Below, piece after piece: positions 7,576 through 15,444 of a stretch of 33,667 bases of DNA. The stretch spans positions 1 to 33,667 of the forward strand of contig JAIYAV010000385.1 in the NCBI GenBank assembly GCA_027488855.1, written 5' to 3'. The notes under the pieces are model-generated. The model was not told the origin of the DNA. It made no database searches and worked only from the letters and a program-made list of their open reading frames with translations. Origin of the DNA: Saprospiraceae bacterium. Its GTDB lineage: Bacteria; Bacteroidota; Bacteroidia; Chitinophagales; Saprospiraceae. The translations under genes were made by a program, and so were the position numbers. How positions within the stretch are numbered: position 1 is the stretch's first letter; each line of letters starts with the position of its first letter.

Positions 7576-7890
7576 AACAATGAATTGCCAACTGACAAAA
7601 CAACGAACTGCCAACAACTAAGCCTTCATCCGGCATGCAATGCCAAGAATGAAGGCCCTGTTGAACGGAATCTTTGGTAGCGTTTCCAGGCGAGGGTTAC
7701 TATTCTATTATGGGATTTTCGAGCAGTTTGGAGTGGCACACTTTGGTTGTAGATCAGCCAATTTTTCAAAAAACCGGGTGCTTTCTGGCAAAACCGGAGT
7801 ATTTCCTTCTCGCCAGGGCATAAGTTCCCTTACCCAGAACCTTAGGTGGTTTGAGGAAAAGGATTCATTTGGAAAACAAGCATCAAAAAA
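7576..7890 (+). other. Spacer between cassette-like units, with a hairpin
   Basis: This 315-nt stretch has no convincing gene. It starts with CGAACTGCCAACAACTAAGC, a diverged left arm of the palindromic family. It then contains an interrupted stem-loop: GCCTTCAT (7622-7629) pairs with 7649-7656, and inside it GGCAT (7632-7636) pairs with ATGCC (7640-7644). An 84-codon frame at 7640-7894 starts in this hairpin and runs 4 nt into the VOC gene. It shows no recognisable domain and is not called. Confidence 0.45.
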
Positions 7891-8265
7891 ATGACAACAG
7901 AATTCTTAAGCATCATTCCTGTACTCCCATCAGCAGACCTTGAAAGGGATATTGCTTGGTACAAGGAAAAATTAGGTTTTGAAATTTATTTCTCTGATAA
8001 AATGTACGCTGTACTTTACAGAGAAAATATTGGTTTGCACCTACAGTGGCACGCTGACACGCCCGACGACCCATTGCTTGGCGGTTCGGTAATTAGAATA
8101 TATGTGAAAAATATAACTGCACTTTTTGACGAACTTGTAGAAAGAGGAACGGTTACTCAAGGCAGTTTGAAAATTAATACACCTTGGAAAACAAACGAGT
8201 TTGGATTTTACGACCTAAACAATAATGCAATTTTTGTAATGGAGGATACGCTAAACAATAGGTAA
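7891..8265 (+). CDS. VOC-family (glyoxalase/bleomycin-resistance-like) protein
   Basis: The 124-residue product has the paired beta-alpha-beta-beta-beta modules of vicinal-oxygen-chelate proteins. SIIPVLPSADLERDIAWYKE and LGFEIYFSDKMYAVLYREN form the first; IRIYVKNITALFDELVERG and FGFYDLNNNAIFVMED form the second. The conserved glutamate or aspartate near the end (MED) and H50 could serve as metal ligands. Size is normal for single-domain members such as bleomycin-binding proteins; the ligand is unknown. VOC proteins are common cargo of integron cassettes, which fits the surrounding layout. Confidence 0.88.
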   Translation: MTTEFLSIIPVLPSADLERDIAWYKEKLGFEIYFSDKMYAVLYRENIGLHLQWHADTPDDPLLGGSVIRIYVKNITALFDELVERGTVTQGSLKINTPWKTNEFGFYDLNNNAIFVMEDTLNNR

Positions 8266-8436
8266 CCCCTAAGTTGGGCAAGCGAACATTTACGACCAGG
8301 AGCTATTCTATCATTGTTAACTTATGACGGATTTCAAATTAGTGATAAACATAAAACAATAAACAAAAGCGACCACGGACACGGTTGGGGAAACAGTATG
8401 GATTGGAATTTACTGGGTGACTATTTGCCTGAGTAG
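8266..8436 (+). pseudogene. 3' remnant of an unknown gene
   Basis: Directly after the VOC stop codon, and in the same frame, lies a coding-like stretch. It reads SWASEHLRPGAILSLLTYDG, then FQISDKHKTINKSDHGHGWG and NSMDWNLLGDYLPE, ending at TAG (8434-8436). It has no start codon and is unlike VOC proteins, so it is the tail of another gene whose front has been lost. It is followed 9 nt later by an attC-like left arm, as intact units are. The family is not recognised. Confidence 0.45.
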
Positions 8437-8445
8437 AAATTAACT

Positions 8446-8481
8446 ACGCACAACGGGCGGTTTGGCAATATGGCGATTTGG
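8446..8481 (+). repeat. Diverged attC-like left arm S5
   Basis: ACGCACAACGGGCGGTTTGG followed by CAATATGGCG resembles the left arm of S2 (CGCTAACACGG, TTTGGC, AAAAGTGGCGG). A possible right arm is AATTCTGCGATTTG (from about 8569) with CTACAAACGTTTTAC (about 8591-8605), but it is weak. The rest of the 8482-8695 spacer contains no gene I can support; the 63-codon frame at 8508 is not credible. Confidence 0.35.
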
Positions 8482-8695
8482 TCAATAGCTTGAATTGATC
8501 AGAGGGTGTGATTCTAATACCAGCACTTGCAAGCGGGTATTTCATCGCCCTCACATTACTGCTTCCAATTCTGCGATTTGTTTTTGCCTCCTACAAACGT
8601 TTTACATATCCGTTACAAGCTTTTACAATTAAAAAGCGACAGGGCAATCAGCATCCCATACCTTTACTAACAAAACCTCAAAGACAATTTGAACA

Positions 8696-9799
8696 ATGAA
8701 AAAAAAATGCTCACAAATGCAAGTTTTAACTTTTCTGACCATACTACTTTTGGGTACTGTCTGCAATGGACAAACAAAGACATACTCACAAGCGGACAGC
8801 CAAATAAAAAAACTTCCTGTTGGACAGCCGAAACTTTTAAAGACACAAGGTTCAACTGAAGGTGATAATATTCATTGCAGTTTGCAGGACAAAGCAGGTA
8901 ATCTTTGGTTCGGTACGACTGGTGAAGGAGTTTATTGCTACGATGGAAAATTATTTACCCAATTTACAGTAAAAGATGGTTTAAGCAACAATTGTGTTTA
9001 TTCGATTTTGGAAGACAAATATGGTAACATCTGGTTTGGAACTACTGACGGAATTTGCCGTTATGATGGGAAAAATATTATTCCTTTTCCAATCCCATTT
9101 TCTATTAGACCTATAATAAATAATAACAATTACTACACAGATTGGTCCACAAAAAATACAGTGTGGAGTATGTTAGAGGATAAGAGTGGAATGATTTGGT
9201 TTGGAACTGGTGACGGTGTCTATTGTTATAGCGGAATCAACTTTACACGTTTTTTAAATCATGACAAAGTCGTAAATAAAGATGGCTTACACCTTAAAAT
9301 GGTAGATTGTATCGTTGAAGACAACAATGGAAACATTTGGTTCGCCTCTGGTATGCCACCTGGTGAGGAAGGGGTTTGTTTCTATGATGGGAAATCAATC
9401 ACTAGTTCTAAACCAAATGGCGATAGTTGGATTCGCTATATTGTTGAAGATAAAAAAGGAAACATATGGTTTAGTGGTAGAGGGCACGGTAATTTCATTT
9501 ACGATGGAAAAAACTTTACGAGTTTTACCGAGAAGGTTGGAATTGGAAACCCCATCTTGGTAGACACATTAGGCAATATTTGGTTTGGTGGAGAAGAAAA
9601 ACTTTCAACAGTAGAAAGTGATGGAGGAATTTGGTGTTACGATGGAAAAACGTTTAAGAATTATAACGGCATTGACGGAATGAGTAAATATGCTGTTTGG
9701 AGTATGCTTCAGGACAGAAATGGAAATATTTGGATTGGAACAAGAAATACTGGTTTGTACAAATTTGATGGAAAATCGTTTACAAATTTTGCGGAATAG
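8696..9799 (+). CDS. Exported seven-bladed beta-propeller (Reg_prop) protein
   Basis: The 367-residue product carries a signal peptide (residues about 1-25, LTFLTILLLGTVCNGQ) and seven repeats of a two-component-regulator propeller motif. Each repeat has the form E/QDxxGNIWFG...G...YDGKxFTxF, for example GNLWFGTTGEGVYCYDGK near residue 70 and GNIWIGTRNTGLYKFDGK near 345. Seven copies would close one complete propeller. In hybrid two-component sensors this module is the periplasmic sensing head, but no transmembrane or kinase domain follows here. The protein is therefore a free periplasmic or secreted propeller, possibly binding a glycan. It is the last intact plus-strand gene of the island. 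Confidence 0.85.
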   Translation: MKKKCSQMQVLTFLTILLLGTVCNGQTKTYSQADSQIKKLPVGQPKLLKTQGSTEGDNIHCSLQDKAGNLWFGTTGEGVYCYDGKLFTQFTVKDGLSNNCVYSILEDKYGNIWFGTTDGICRYDGKNIIPFPIPFSIRPIINNNNYYTDWSTKNTVWSMLEDKSGMIWFGTGDGVYCYSGINFTRFLNHDKVVNKDGLHLKMVDCIVEDNNGNIWFASGMPPGEEGVCFYDGKSITSSKPNGDSWIRYIVEDKKGNIWFSGRGHGNFIYDGKNFTSFTEKVGIGNPILVDTLGNIWFGGEEKLSTVESDGGIWCYDGKTFKNYNGIDGMSKYAVWSMLQDRNGNIWIGTRNTGLYKFDGKSFTNFAE

Positions 9800-9833
9800 C
9801 AAACTAGGACAGACACTGCTTCGGACAGAAAAA

Positions 9834-10025
9834 ATGTTTTTTTTAAATATTGCCTACTTTGTATTTTGTATTGTTACCGGAATCGCTGTGCTTTTCATCT
9901 TCATCATGTGGGCGCCAAAAGTATGCATATTTCCGTTACGGATTTATTCCAAATCGGCAGCTCTCCAACGGAAAGCTGCCGACCAGACCACAAGAATGTA
10001 TGAAGTTTTTACCATTCTGCCCTAG
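9834..10025 (+). pseudogene. Possible truncated small membrane-protein gene at the island edge
   Basis: The frame opens MFFLNIAYFVFCIVTGIAVL followed by FIFIMW, a convincing transmembrane helix. It then runs through the repeated motif (9906-9941) and a hairpin, TCGGCAGCT (9954-9962) against 9974-9982, to a stop at 10025. At element A the same motif also reads FIFTIWAGLVRIFP on the plus strand. The two could be remnants of one membrane-protein family or a conserved non-coding element that happens to be open. I cannot decide between these. Confidence 0.25.
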
Positions 10026-10047
10026 AAGTGGGGCAAATGGCCCATAC

Positions 10048-11007
10048 TTACTTCAAAATCTTCTCAATCAAAGCCTTGGTAGCTTTTATGCCTTCGTCTT
10101 CTGACACCTCGGTGCCTTCAAACTCAATACCGATATTGCCTTTGAAGCCAGCGTCTTTTACAATTTTCAGGATCCGGGCATAATCCATTTCTGCTTCGTT
10201 CCCATCCTTGTCAAAAACGTGGGTTTTGGCACTTACCCCTTTTGCGTAGGGCATCAGTTCAGCGATGCCTTTGTAGCGGTCGTATTCTTTCAGGCATCCG
10301 TCTGGGCCTCTTTCAATACAGAAATTGCCAAAATCGGGTAAGGTCCCTACGTTCTCCAGGTTTACGGCTTTCATTACGCCAGCCAACCATGAGCCGTCAG
10401 ATGAATATCCCCCATGGTTTTCAACCACCACGTTGATTCCTTCTTTTGCGCCATACTCGCCCAATTTTTTGAGACCATCAGCAGCGTTTTTAGCAACTTC
10501 TTCTGCCGTGCCGGTTCCCGCTGCATTTACTCTGATGGTGGGGGCTCCTAAATACTTGGCTATTTTCACCCAATCGTAGTGGTTTTCTACCGCTTTTTGC
10601 CTGGCTACTGAGTCCGCATTGCCCAGGTCGCCCAAGGCATCGCACATGATCAGCCCCACTTTGACACCGGCTTCATCACATCTCTTTTTGAAAGCCTCCC
10701 AATAGGCCATGTCTTTGGCTTTTGAGAAGTAAAAAGTATTGACCAACTCGATTGTGTTTACGCCATAACCAGCTGCTATTTTGGGAAAATCGTCAGGATT
10801 GAGTTTTCCTTGCAGCAGCGAATCTGGATTTTGCATTAAAAGTCTTCCAAAGGCTGCCCAGTCGCCATTAAGGGCGTCACCAAAGAAACTTTTGTGTAAA
10901 GACCACTGTGCCAATGATATGTTCATATCTGGTTTTGGGTCGGTTTTGGGCTCGCAGCCAAGCAACATTACTGTGGCCAACATGATGCAGAGAATGATTT
11001 TTTTCAT
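10048..11007 (-). CDS. Sugar phosphate isomerase/epimerase-like lipoprotein (TIM barrel)
   Basis: From the ATG at 11007 the 319-residue product starts MKKIILCIMLATVMLLGCEP, a lipoprotein signal with lipobox LLGC. It then shows a xylose-isomerase-like (AP-endonuclease-2 family) TIM barrel. NISLAQWSLHKSFFG is strand 1, and VNTIELVNTFYF with VKVGLIMCDALG are the next strands. GAPTIRVNAAGTG is followed by INVVVENHGGYSSDG, which supplies metal-binding E and H. KTHVFDKDGNEAEMDYARIL comes next, and GNIGIEFEGTE supplies the last glutamate. It probably isomerises or epimerises a sugar or inositol derivative at the cell envelope; the substrate is not known. A longer frame with 44 extra codons lacks a signal peptide at its start and is rejected. 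Confidence 0.87.
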   Translation of the reverse strand: MKKIILCIMLATVMLLGCEPKTDPKPDMNISLAQWSLHKSFFGDALNGDWAAFGRLLMQNPDSLLQGKLNPDDFPKIAAGYGVNTIELVNTFYFSKAKDMAYWEAFKKRCDEAGVKVGLIMCDALGDLGNADSVARQKAVENHYDWVKIAKYLGAPTIRVNAAGTGTAEEVAKNAADGLKKLGEYGAKEGINVVVENHGGYSSDGSWLAGVMKAVNLENVGTLPDFGNFCIERGPDGCLKEYDRYKGIAELMPYAKGVSAKTHVFDKDGNEAEMDYARILKIVKDAGFKGNIGIEFEGTEVSEDEGIKATKALIEKILK

Positions 11008-11159
11008 TGAATAAGGATTGAATGTTGATGATGATGTCAACAAATATAACTGATGATTTGCATTTTGTATCAAAAAGAGCTTACTAAGGCCGATGACCGG
11101 CCACTTTATCGCAACGTCAATAAAAAACCTCATGGACAAAGATGCAATCTGATGGTGAG

Positions 11160-11220
11160 TGGTTTATGCCTGATTTTAGGGTGTGGCCTCAGCTGAAAAT
11201 GAGGCATAAACCATTGTTTT
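11160..11220 (+). terminator. Terminator-like hairpin with no plus-strand gene upstream
   Basis: TGGTTTATGCCT (11160-11171) pairs perfectly with 11202-11213. After one G-G mismatch the stem continues with ATTTT/AAAAT, and the stem is followed by TTGTTTTTTTT. The T tract is on the plus strand, yet both neighbouring genes are on the minus strand. The rest of the 309-nt gap 11008-11316 holds a small GGCCG/CGGCC hairpin (11088-11102) and the nrdJ terminator. Confidence 0.5.
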
Positions 11221-11256
11221 TTTTCTACGACAAACCGCGGGAGCGGTTGAATTGAT

Positions 11257-11295
11257 AAAAAAAGCCGGATCACACTAAATTGCGACCCGGCTTTT
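11257..11295 (-). terminator. Intrinsic terminator of the ribonucleotide reductase gene
   Basis: On the minus strand AAAGCCGGGTCGC and GTGATCCGGCTTT form a stem (two G-U pairs) around AATTTAGT, followed by a run of seven T. It begins 22 nt after the reductase stop codon. Confidence 0.85.
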
Positions 11296-11316
11296 CCACC
11301 TTATTTTTCAATAATT

Positions 11317-13917
11317 TTAATTACACTTCGAATACCCACAACTCACACAACTCAAACATCCCTCCTTATACACCAATCCATGTGCATCTCCGCACGAAGG
11401 GCATTCCGCTTTCGCCGCTTTCGTCCCATCAGGCACCAGCGTTTTTAGCGCACGAACCACTCCATTTTTCCAGGTGTTGATGTAATCTTCGTCGGCGTTG
11501 AGGCCTTCGACCAGGTCGACCACTTTTTGGATGGGCATACCCAGGCGCAGCACGCCGGAGATCAGTTTGGCGTAGTTCCAGTATTCCTTATTGAAGCTGC
11601 GGCTGAGGCCTTCGATGGTCACGCGGTAGCCATCGCGATCCATGAACTGGAAGTCGTAGCGGTTGCGACCATCTTCTTCCCCTTTGGCTTTGTTGACCCA
11701 GCCCGTTTCCACGTAGGGTGGTAACTTGAAAGTATCGACGGCGGCACCAGTGAAAACCTCATAAGGGCGACCTTCCAGCAGACCAATTACGGCGATCCAC
11801 TGCTTGTCGTTGTTCATGAAGCGCACGATTTTGGCTTCCAGGCGATCGGGGCGTTCCGGGTAGAAAGCTTCGCCAAACTTGGCGTGGCCGTTGCCATTGG
11901 AAGACTGGCCGTTGGCACCTTTTTTGCCCTTTTTGTCTTTTTTCTCCGAAGAGATCAAAACGCCGGAGCGGGAGCCATCGCGGTAAATGGTACAACCCTT
12001 GCAACCTTCTTCCCAGGCCGTTTGGTAAATGCGCTTGACCATGTCCACCGAAGTATCTTCAGGGACGTTGACCGTTACGCTGATGGAGTGATCCACCCAT
12101 TTTTGGATGGCGCCCTGCATTTTTACCTTTTGCACCCAGTCTACGTCGTTGGCGCTGGCTTTGTGGTAAGGTGACTTTTCGATGATCGGTTGCAATTCCT
12201 CGGCACCCATTTTGGTTACCTCGTCTACGTTGTAGCCGTTTTGCTGGAGCCAATCGAGGAATTTGTGGTGGAACACGTTGTATTCTTCCCAGTGGTCGCC
12301 TACTTCATCGATGAAAGCCACTTTGACGTCCTTGTCGTTGGGGTTCACCTTGCGGCGGCGCTTGTAGCTCACCATAAATACTGGCTCAATCCCCGAAGTC
12401 GTTTGGGTCATCAAGCTGGTGGTACCCGTAGGGGCGATGGTCAGCAGGGCGATGTTGCGGCGACCGTAGCGCTGCATGTCGGCGTACAGCTGCGGGTCGG
12501 CAGCCGCCAAACGCTGGATGAATGGATTGTTCGCCTCCCGGAGGGTATCGTAAATGGGGAAAGCCCCGCGGTCACGTGCCATGTCTACCGAAGCGCGGTA
12601 AGCATTGAGGGCCAGGCATTGGTGAATTTTTACGGACATTTCAATGCCTTCGTCGCTGCCGTAACGCAAACCCAGAGCGGCCAGCGTGTCTCCTTCGGCG
12701 GTGATGCCCACACCTGTGCGGCGGCCGCCGATACAAGCAGTACGTACTTTATTCCAAAGCTCGTATTCCACATCTTTCAGATCGCGGGCTTCCGGGTCTT
12801 TTTCAATTTTTTCGATGATGCGGTCAATTTTTTCCATCTCCATGTCGATGATGTCGTCCATGATGCGCTGGGCCAATTGAGCATGTTCCGCAAATTTTTC
12901 AAAATTGAAACGCGCTTCAGGGGTGAAAGGCTTTTCAACGTAGCTGTACATGTTCAGTGCCAAAAGGCGACAGCTGTCGTAAGGGGAAAGGGGAATTTCG
13001 CCACAAGGGTTGGTTGAACTGGTACGGTAGCCCAGGTCAGCATAACAATCTGGCACAGATTCCCGAATCACAGTATCCCAGAACAAGACCCCAGGCTCTG
13101 CCGATTTCCAGGCGTTGTAGATGATTTTGTCCCAAAGGGCCGAAGCATCAATCTCCTTGGTCATTTTGGGATTGGGCGAATCGACCGGGAACTGCTGCTT
13201 ATAAGGTGTACCACCCATGGCAGCGCGCATGAACTCGTCGTCGATGCGGACGGATACGTTGGCACCGGTTACTTTACCCTGCTCCAGCTTGGCGTCGATG
13301 AACGCTTCGGCATCGGGGTGTTTGCTCGATACGCTGAGCATCAGTGCGCCCCGGCGGCCATCCTGGGCTACCTCACGAGTGGAGTTGGAGTAGCGCTCCA
13401 TGAAGGGGACGATCCCGGTGGAACTCAGGGCCGAGTTCATTACTGGGCTACCTTTGGGGCGAATGTGGGACAAGTCGTGCCCAACACCACCACGGCGCTT
13501 CATGAGTTGTACCTGTTCTTCGTCGGTGCGGATGATCCCGCCGTAAGAATCGGCAAAGTTGCCAATCACAAAACAGTTGGAAAGCGAGGATACCTGTAGG
13601 TTATTGCCAATGCCAGCCATCGGACTGCCCTGGGGCACGATGTAGGCAAAATCTTTCAACAAATCGTAGGCTGCTTCTTCACTCAATGGGTTGGGATACC
13701 TGGACTCGATGCGTGCGATTTCACTGGCAATGCGACGGTGCATGTCCTCCGGGGTTTTTTCATAAATATTGCCAAAGGAATCCTTTAAGGCATACTTGTT
13801 AACCCATACGTTGGCGGCGAGGTTGTCGCCCTTAAAATATTCCGTGCTTGCCGCAACTGCCTCTTCAAAAGAATAAGTTTGTAGTTGTGCGATTGTCTCT
13901 TGGTCTTTGGCTATCAT
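11317..13917 (-). CDS. nrdJ: Adenosylcobalamin-dependent ribonucleotide reductase (class II)
   Basis: The 866-residue enzyme reduces ribonucleotides to deoxyribonucleotides using vitamin B12. The ten-stranded barrel shows the active-site triad N303, C305, E307 in NPCGEIPLSPYDSCRLLAL and its redox partner C115 in SLSNCFVIG. Other family landmarks are MKRRGGVGHDLSHIRPKGS near 139-157, APTGTTSLMTQTTSGIEPVF, and EEGCKGCTIYRDGSRSGVL of the barrel end. A TSCPD-like region follows, then a cysteine-rich tail CPSCGDAHGLVYKEGCLSCV plus CGYSKCN, which likely shuttles electrons from thioredoxin or binds zinc. There is no NrdB-type partner nearby, as expected for class II. Transcription ends at the hairpin just downstream. 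No cobalamin riboswitch is evident upstream. Confidence 0.95.
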   Translation of the reverse strand: MIAKDQETIAQLQTYSFEEAVAASTEYFKGDNLAANVWVNKYALKDSFGNIYEKTPEDMHRRIASEIARIESRYPNPLSEEAAYDLLKDFAYIVPQGSPMAGIGNNLQVSSLSNCFVIGNFADSYGGIIRTDEEQVQLMKRRGGVGHDLSHIRPKGSPVMNSALSSTGIVPFMERYSNSTREVAQDGRRGALMLSVSSKHPDAEAFIDAKLEQGKVTGANVSVRIDDEFMRAAMGGTPYKQQFPVDSPNPKMTKEIDASALWDKIIYNAWKSAEPGVLFWDTVIRESVPDCYADLGYRTSSTNPCGEIPLSPYDSCRLLALNMYSYVEKPFTPEARFNFEKFAEHAQLAQRIMDDIIDMEMEKIDRIIEKIEKDPEARDLKDVEYELWNKVRTACIGGRRTGVGITAEGDTLAALGLRYGSDEGIEMSVKIHQCLALNAYRASVDMARDRGAFPIYDTLREANNPFIQRLAAADPQLYADMQRYGRRNIALLTIAPTGTTSLMTQTTSGIEPVFMVSYKRRRKVNPNDKDVKVAFIDEVGDHWEEYNVFHHKFLDWLQQNGYNVDEVTKMGAEELQPIIEKSPYHKASANDVDWVQKVKMQGAIQKWVDHSISVTVNVPEDTSVDMVKRIYQTAWEEGCKGCTIYRDGSRSGVLISSEKKDKKGKKGANGQSSNGNGHAKFGEAFYPERPDRLEAKIVRFMNNDKQWIAVIGLLEGRPYEVFTGAAVDTFKLPPYVETGWVNKAKGEEDGRNRYDFQFMDRDGYRVTIEGLSRSFNKEYWNYAKLISGVLRLGMPIQKVVDLVEGLNADEDYINTWKNGVVRALKTLVPDGTKAAKAECPSCGDAHGLVYKEGCLSCVSCGYSKCN

Positions 13918-13980
13918 AAAACTTTTGGTTTAATCAGGAGTCCAATTTCCCCCTTTTTTTACACTAAACCAAAACAAAAC

Positions 13981-14008
13981 TGTGGAAAAGACTAACATCT
14001 TTTCCACA
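13981..14008. promoter_or_regulatory. Perfect 10-bp inverted repeat, candidate paired DnaA-like boxes
   Basis: TGTGGAAAAG, 8 nt, then CTTTTCCACA. TTTTCCACA differs at one base from the DnaA box TTATCCACA, and the two copies face each other. The site lies 64 nt upstream of the nrdJ start, in the gap between nrdJ and the divergent MFS gene. DnaA controls nrdAB in E. coli, so a role in nrdJ control is possible. It could equally be an operator for another regulator or an RNA hairpin. Confidence 0.4.
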
Positions 14009-14156
14009 CTCGGATAAAAAATATTTGACTGTTTCAAAAAAAAGTGTATGAAAAGAAAGAAAAAGCCAAAGTCTTGAGCTCGGATGAAACCCAAGCTGGA
14101 TTTTTCGTGTTCCTATCCTTATCTCGATTTACACACCCGAACACAACTACTAGAAT

Positions 14157-15386
14157 ATGAACTGGAAAGAGCGGATTATCCTGATCCTTTTAGCTGCCTT
14201 AAACTTTACCCACATCCTCGATTTTATGATCTTGATGCCTTTGGGGAACTACCTGATGCCTTATTTTGACTTGTCGCCCAAGCAATTTTCGATCCTGGTT
14301 TCGGCTTACACCATCAGCGCGGCGGTGTCGGGTTTTGGTGCGGCTTTTTTTGTAGACCATTACGACCGCAAAAAAGTATTGCTCTACGCCTACATCGGCT
14401 TTTTGGTGGGCACCATTGCTTGTGGCCTTGCGCCTACCTTTATGACCTTGTTTATTGCCCGGACTGTTGCTGGTTTGTTCGGCGGTCTGATTGGGGCACA
14501 GGTTTTGTCCATTGTAGCGGATAGTTTCCCTTACGAGCGGCGTGGTGCGGCGATGGGCGCCATCATGTCGGCTTTTGCGCTGGCTTCTACTTTTGGGGTG
14601 CCTTTCGCCTTGTATTTGGCCAATTTGATTTCCTGGCACGCGCCATTTTTGTTGGTGGGCACCTTGGGGATTGTATTGATTCCATTGTTGATCCTGTACT
14701 TGCCAAGTATGACGGGGCACATTCAGCCAAAAGGAGCAATCCCACAGAGCAAATGGAACGTCATTACGAGCGTTTTTGCGGATCGCCGGCAATACACTGC
14801 GCTGCTTTTTAGTGGATTGATCATGTTTGGACATTTTTCCATCATTCCGTTTATCAATCCCTTCATGGAGTTTAATGTTGGGTTTTCCAAAAATATCACA
14901 CCTTTAATATATCTCGTTGGTGGAGTTTCGGCCTTTTTTGCATCGAACATTTTGGGCAGGCTTTCGGATGTTCATGGCAAGTTGCTCATTTTTATGATTT
15001 GTACCTTTTCGGCTTTGCCGATGGTTTTTGTCATCACCAACTTACCTCCAGTACAAGCCTACATTCCGGTATTGACCTTATTTGGCCTCTGGTTTTCGGT
15101 GGCAACTGGCCGAGGCGTAACCTCCAGTGCGATGATTACCAGTGTGGTCAACCCGGAGCAAAGGGGAAGTTTTCAAAGTTTCAACAGCAGTGTGCAGCAG
15201 TTGGGCAGTGGCCTAGCGGCGTTGGTGGCTGGATTCATTGTGACCAAAGACCCTGACTCTGGTAAATTGGTTCACTACGATTGGGTGGGTTACATGAGTA
15301 TTGTGACGCTTTTGGTCTGTGTGTATTTGGGGTATACCAATTTCCGCTATCTGGAAAAAGATAAGCTGGCGGTGGCCAAACTGTAA
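14157..15386 (+). CDS. Major facilitator superfamily (MFS) transporter
   Basis: The 409-residue protein has twelve hydrophobic segments in two six-helix halves. The cytoplasmic loop 2-3 carries the MFS motif A variant FVDHYDRKKVLLYAYIGF (about residues 64-81). Helix 4 has FIARTVAGLFGGLIGAQVLS, as in drug/H+ antiporter-1 members. A central loop PSMTGHIQPKGAIPQSKWNV separates the halves, and the second half repeats motif A as NILGRLSDVHGKLLIFM. It is an inner-membrane secondary transporter, probably an exporter of sugars or drugs; the substrate cannot be told. It is divergent from nrdJ and 58 nt upstream of an oxidoreductase gene. Confidence 0.92.
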   Translation: MNWKERIILILLAALNFTHILDFMILMPLGNYLMPYFDLSPKQFSILVSAYTISAAVSGFGAAFFVDHYDRKKVLLYAYIGFLVGTIACGLAPTFMTLFIARTVAGLFGGLIGAQVLSIVADSFPYERRGAAMGAIMSAFALASTFGVPFALYLANLISWHAPFLLVGTLGIVLIPLLILYLPSMTGHIQPKGAIPQSKWNVITSVFADRRQYTALLFSGLIMFGHFSIIPFINPFMEFNVGFSKNITPLIYLVGGVSAFFASNILGRLSDVHGKLLIFMICTFSALPMVFVITNLPPVQAYIPVLTLFGLWFSVATGRGVTSSAMITSVVNPEQRGSFQSFNSSVQQLGSGLAALVAGFIVTKDPDSGKLVHYDWVGYMSIVTLLVCVYLGYTNFRYLEKDKLAVAKL

Positions 15387-15444
15387 TTCTTTGCTATTTT
15401 AGCGGTGGGCAATCACGAGGGTTGTCCACCGTTAAATTTGTACC

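Noticed and set aside
7640-7894. 84-codon gene before the VOC gene
   Set aside because: It begins inside a hairpin, has no recognisable domain and overlaps the VOC start.
577-10047. Canonical integron with standard attC sites
   Set aside because: The cores read GTTAGCGG, GTTAGGGG or GTTGTAC and do not fit GTTRRRY, and no integrase gene or attI is present. The elements are called attC-like only.
12190-13017. 275-codon plus-strand gene
   Set aside because: It lies wholly opposite nrdJ and has the composition of an antisense shadow.
13918-14156. Cobalamin riboswitch before nrdJ
   Set aside because: No B12-box-like sequence or fitting fold was seen; only the 10-bp inverted repeat stands out.
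14199-14834. 211-codon minus-strand gene
   Set aside because: It is opposite the MFS transporter gene, very rich in R, Q, H and K, with no domain pattern.
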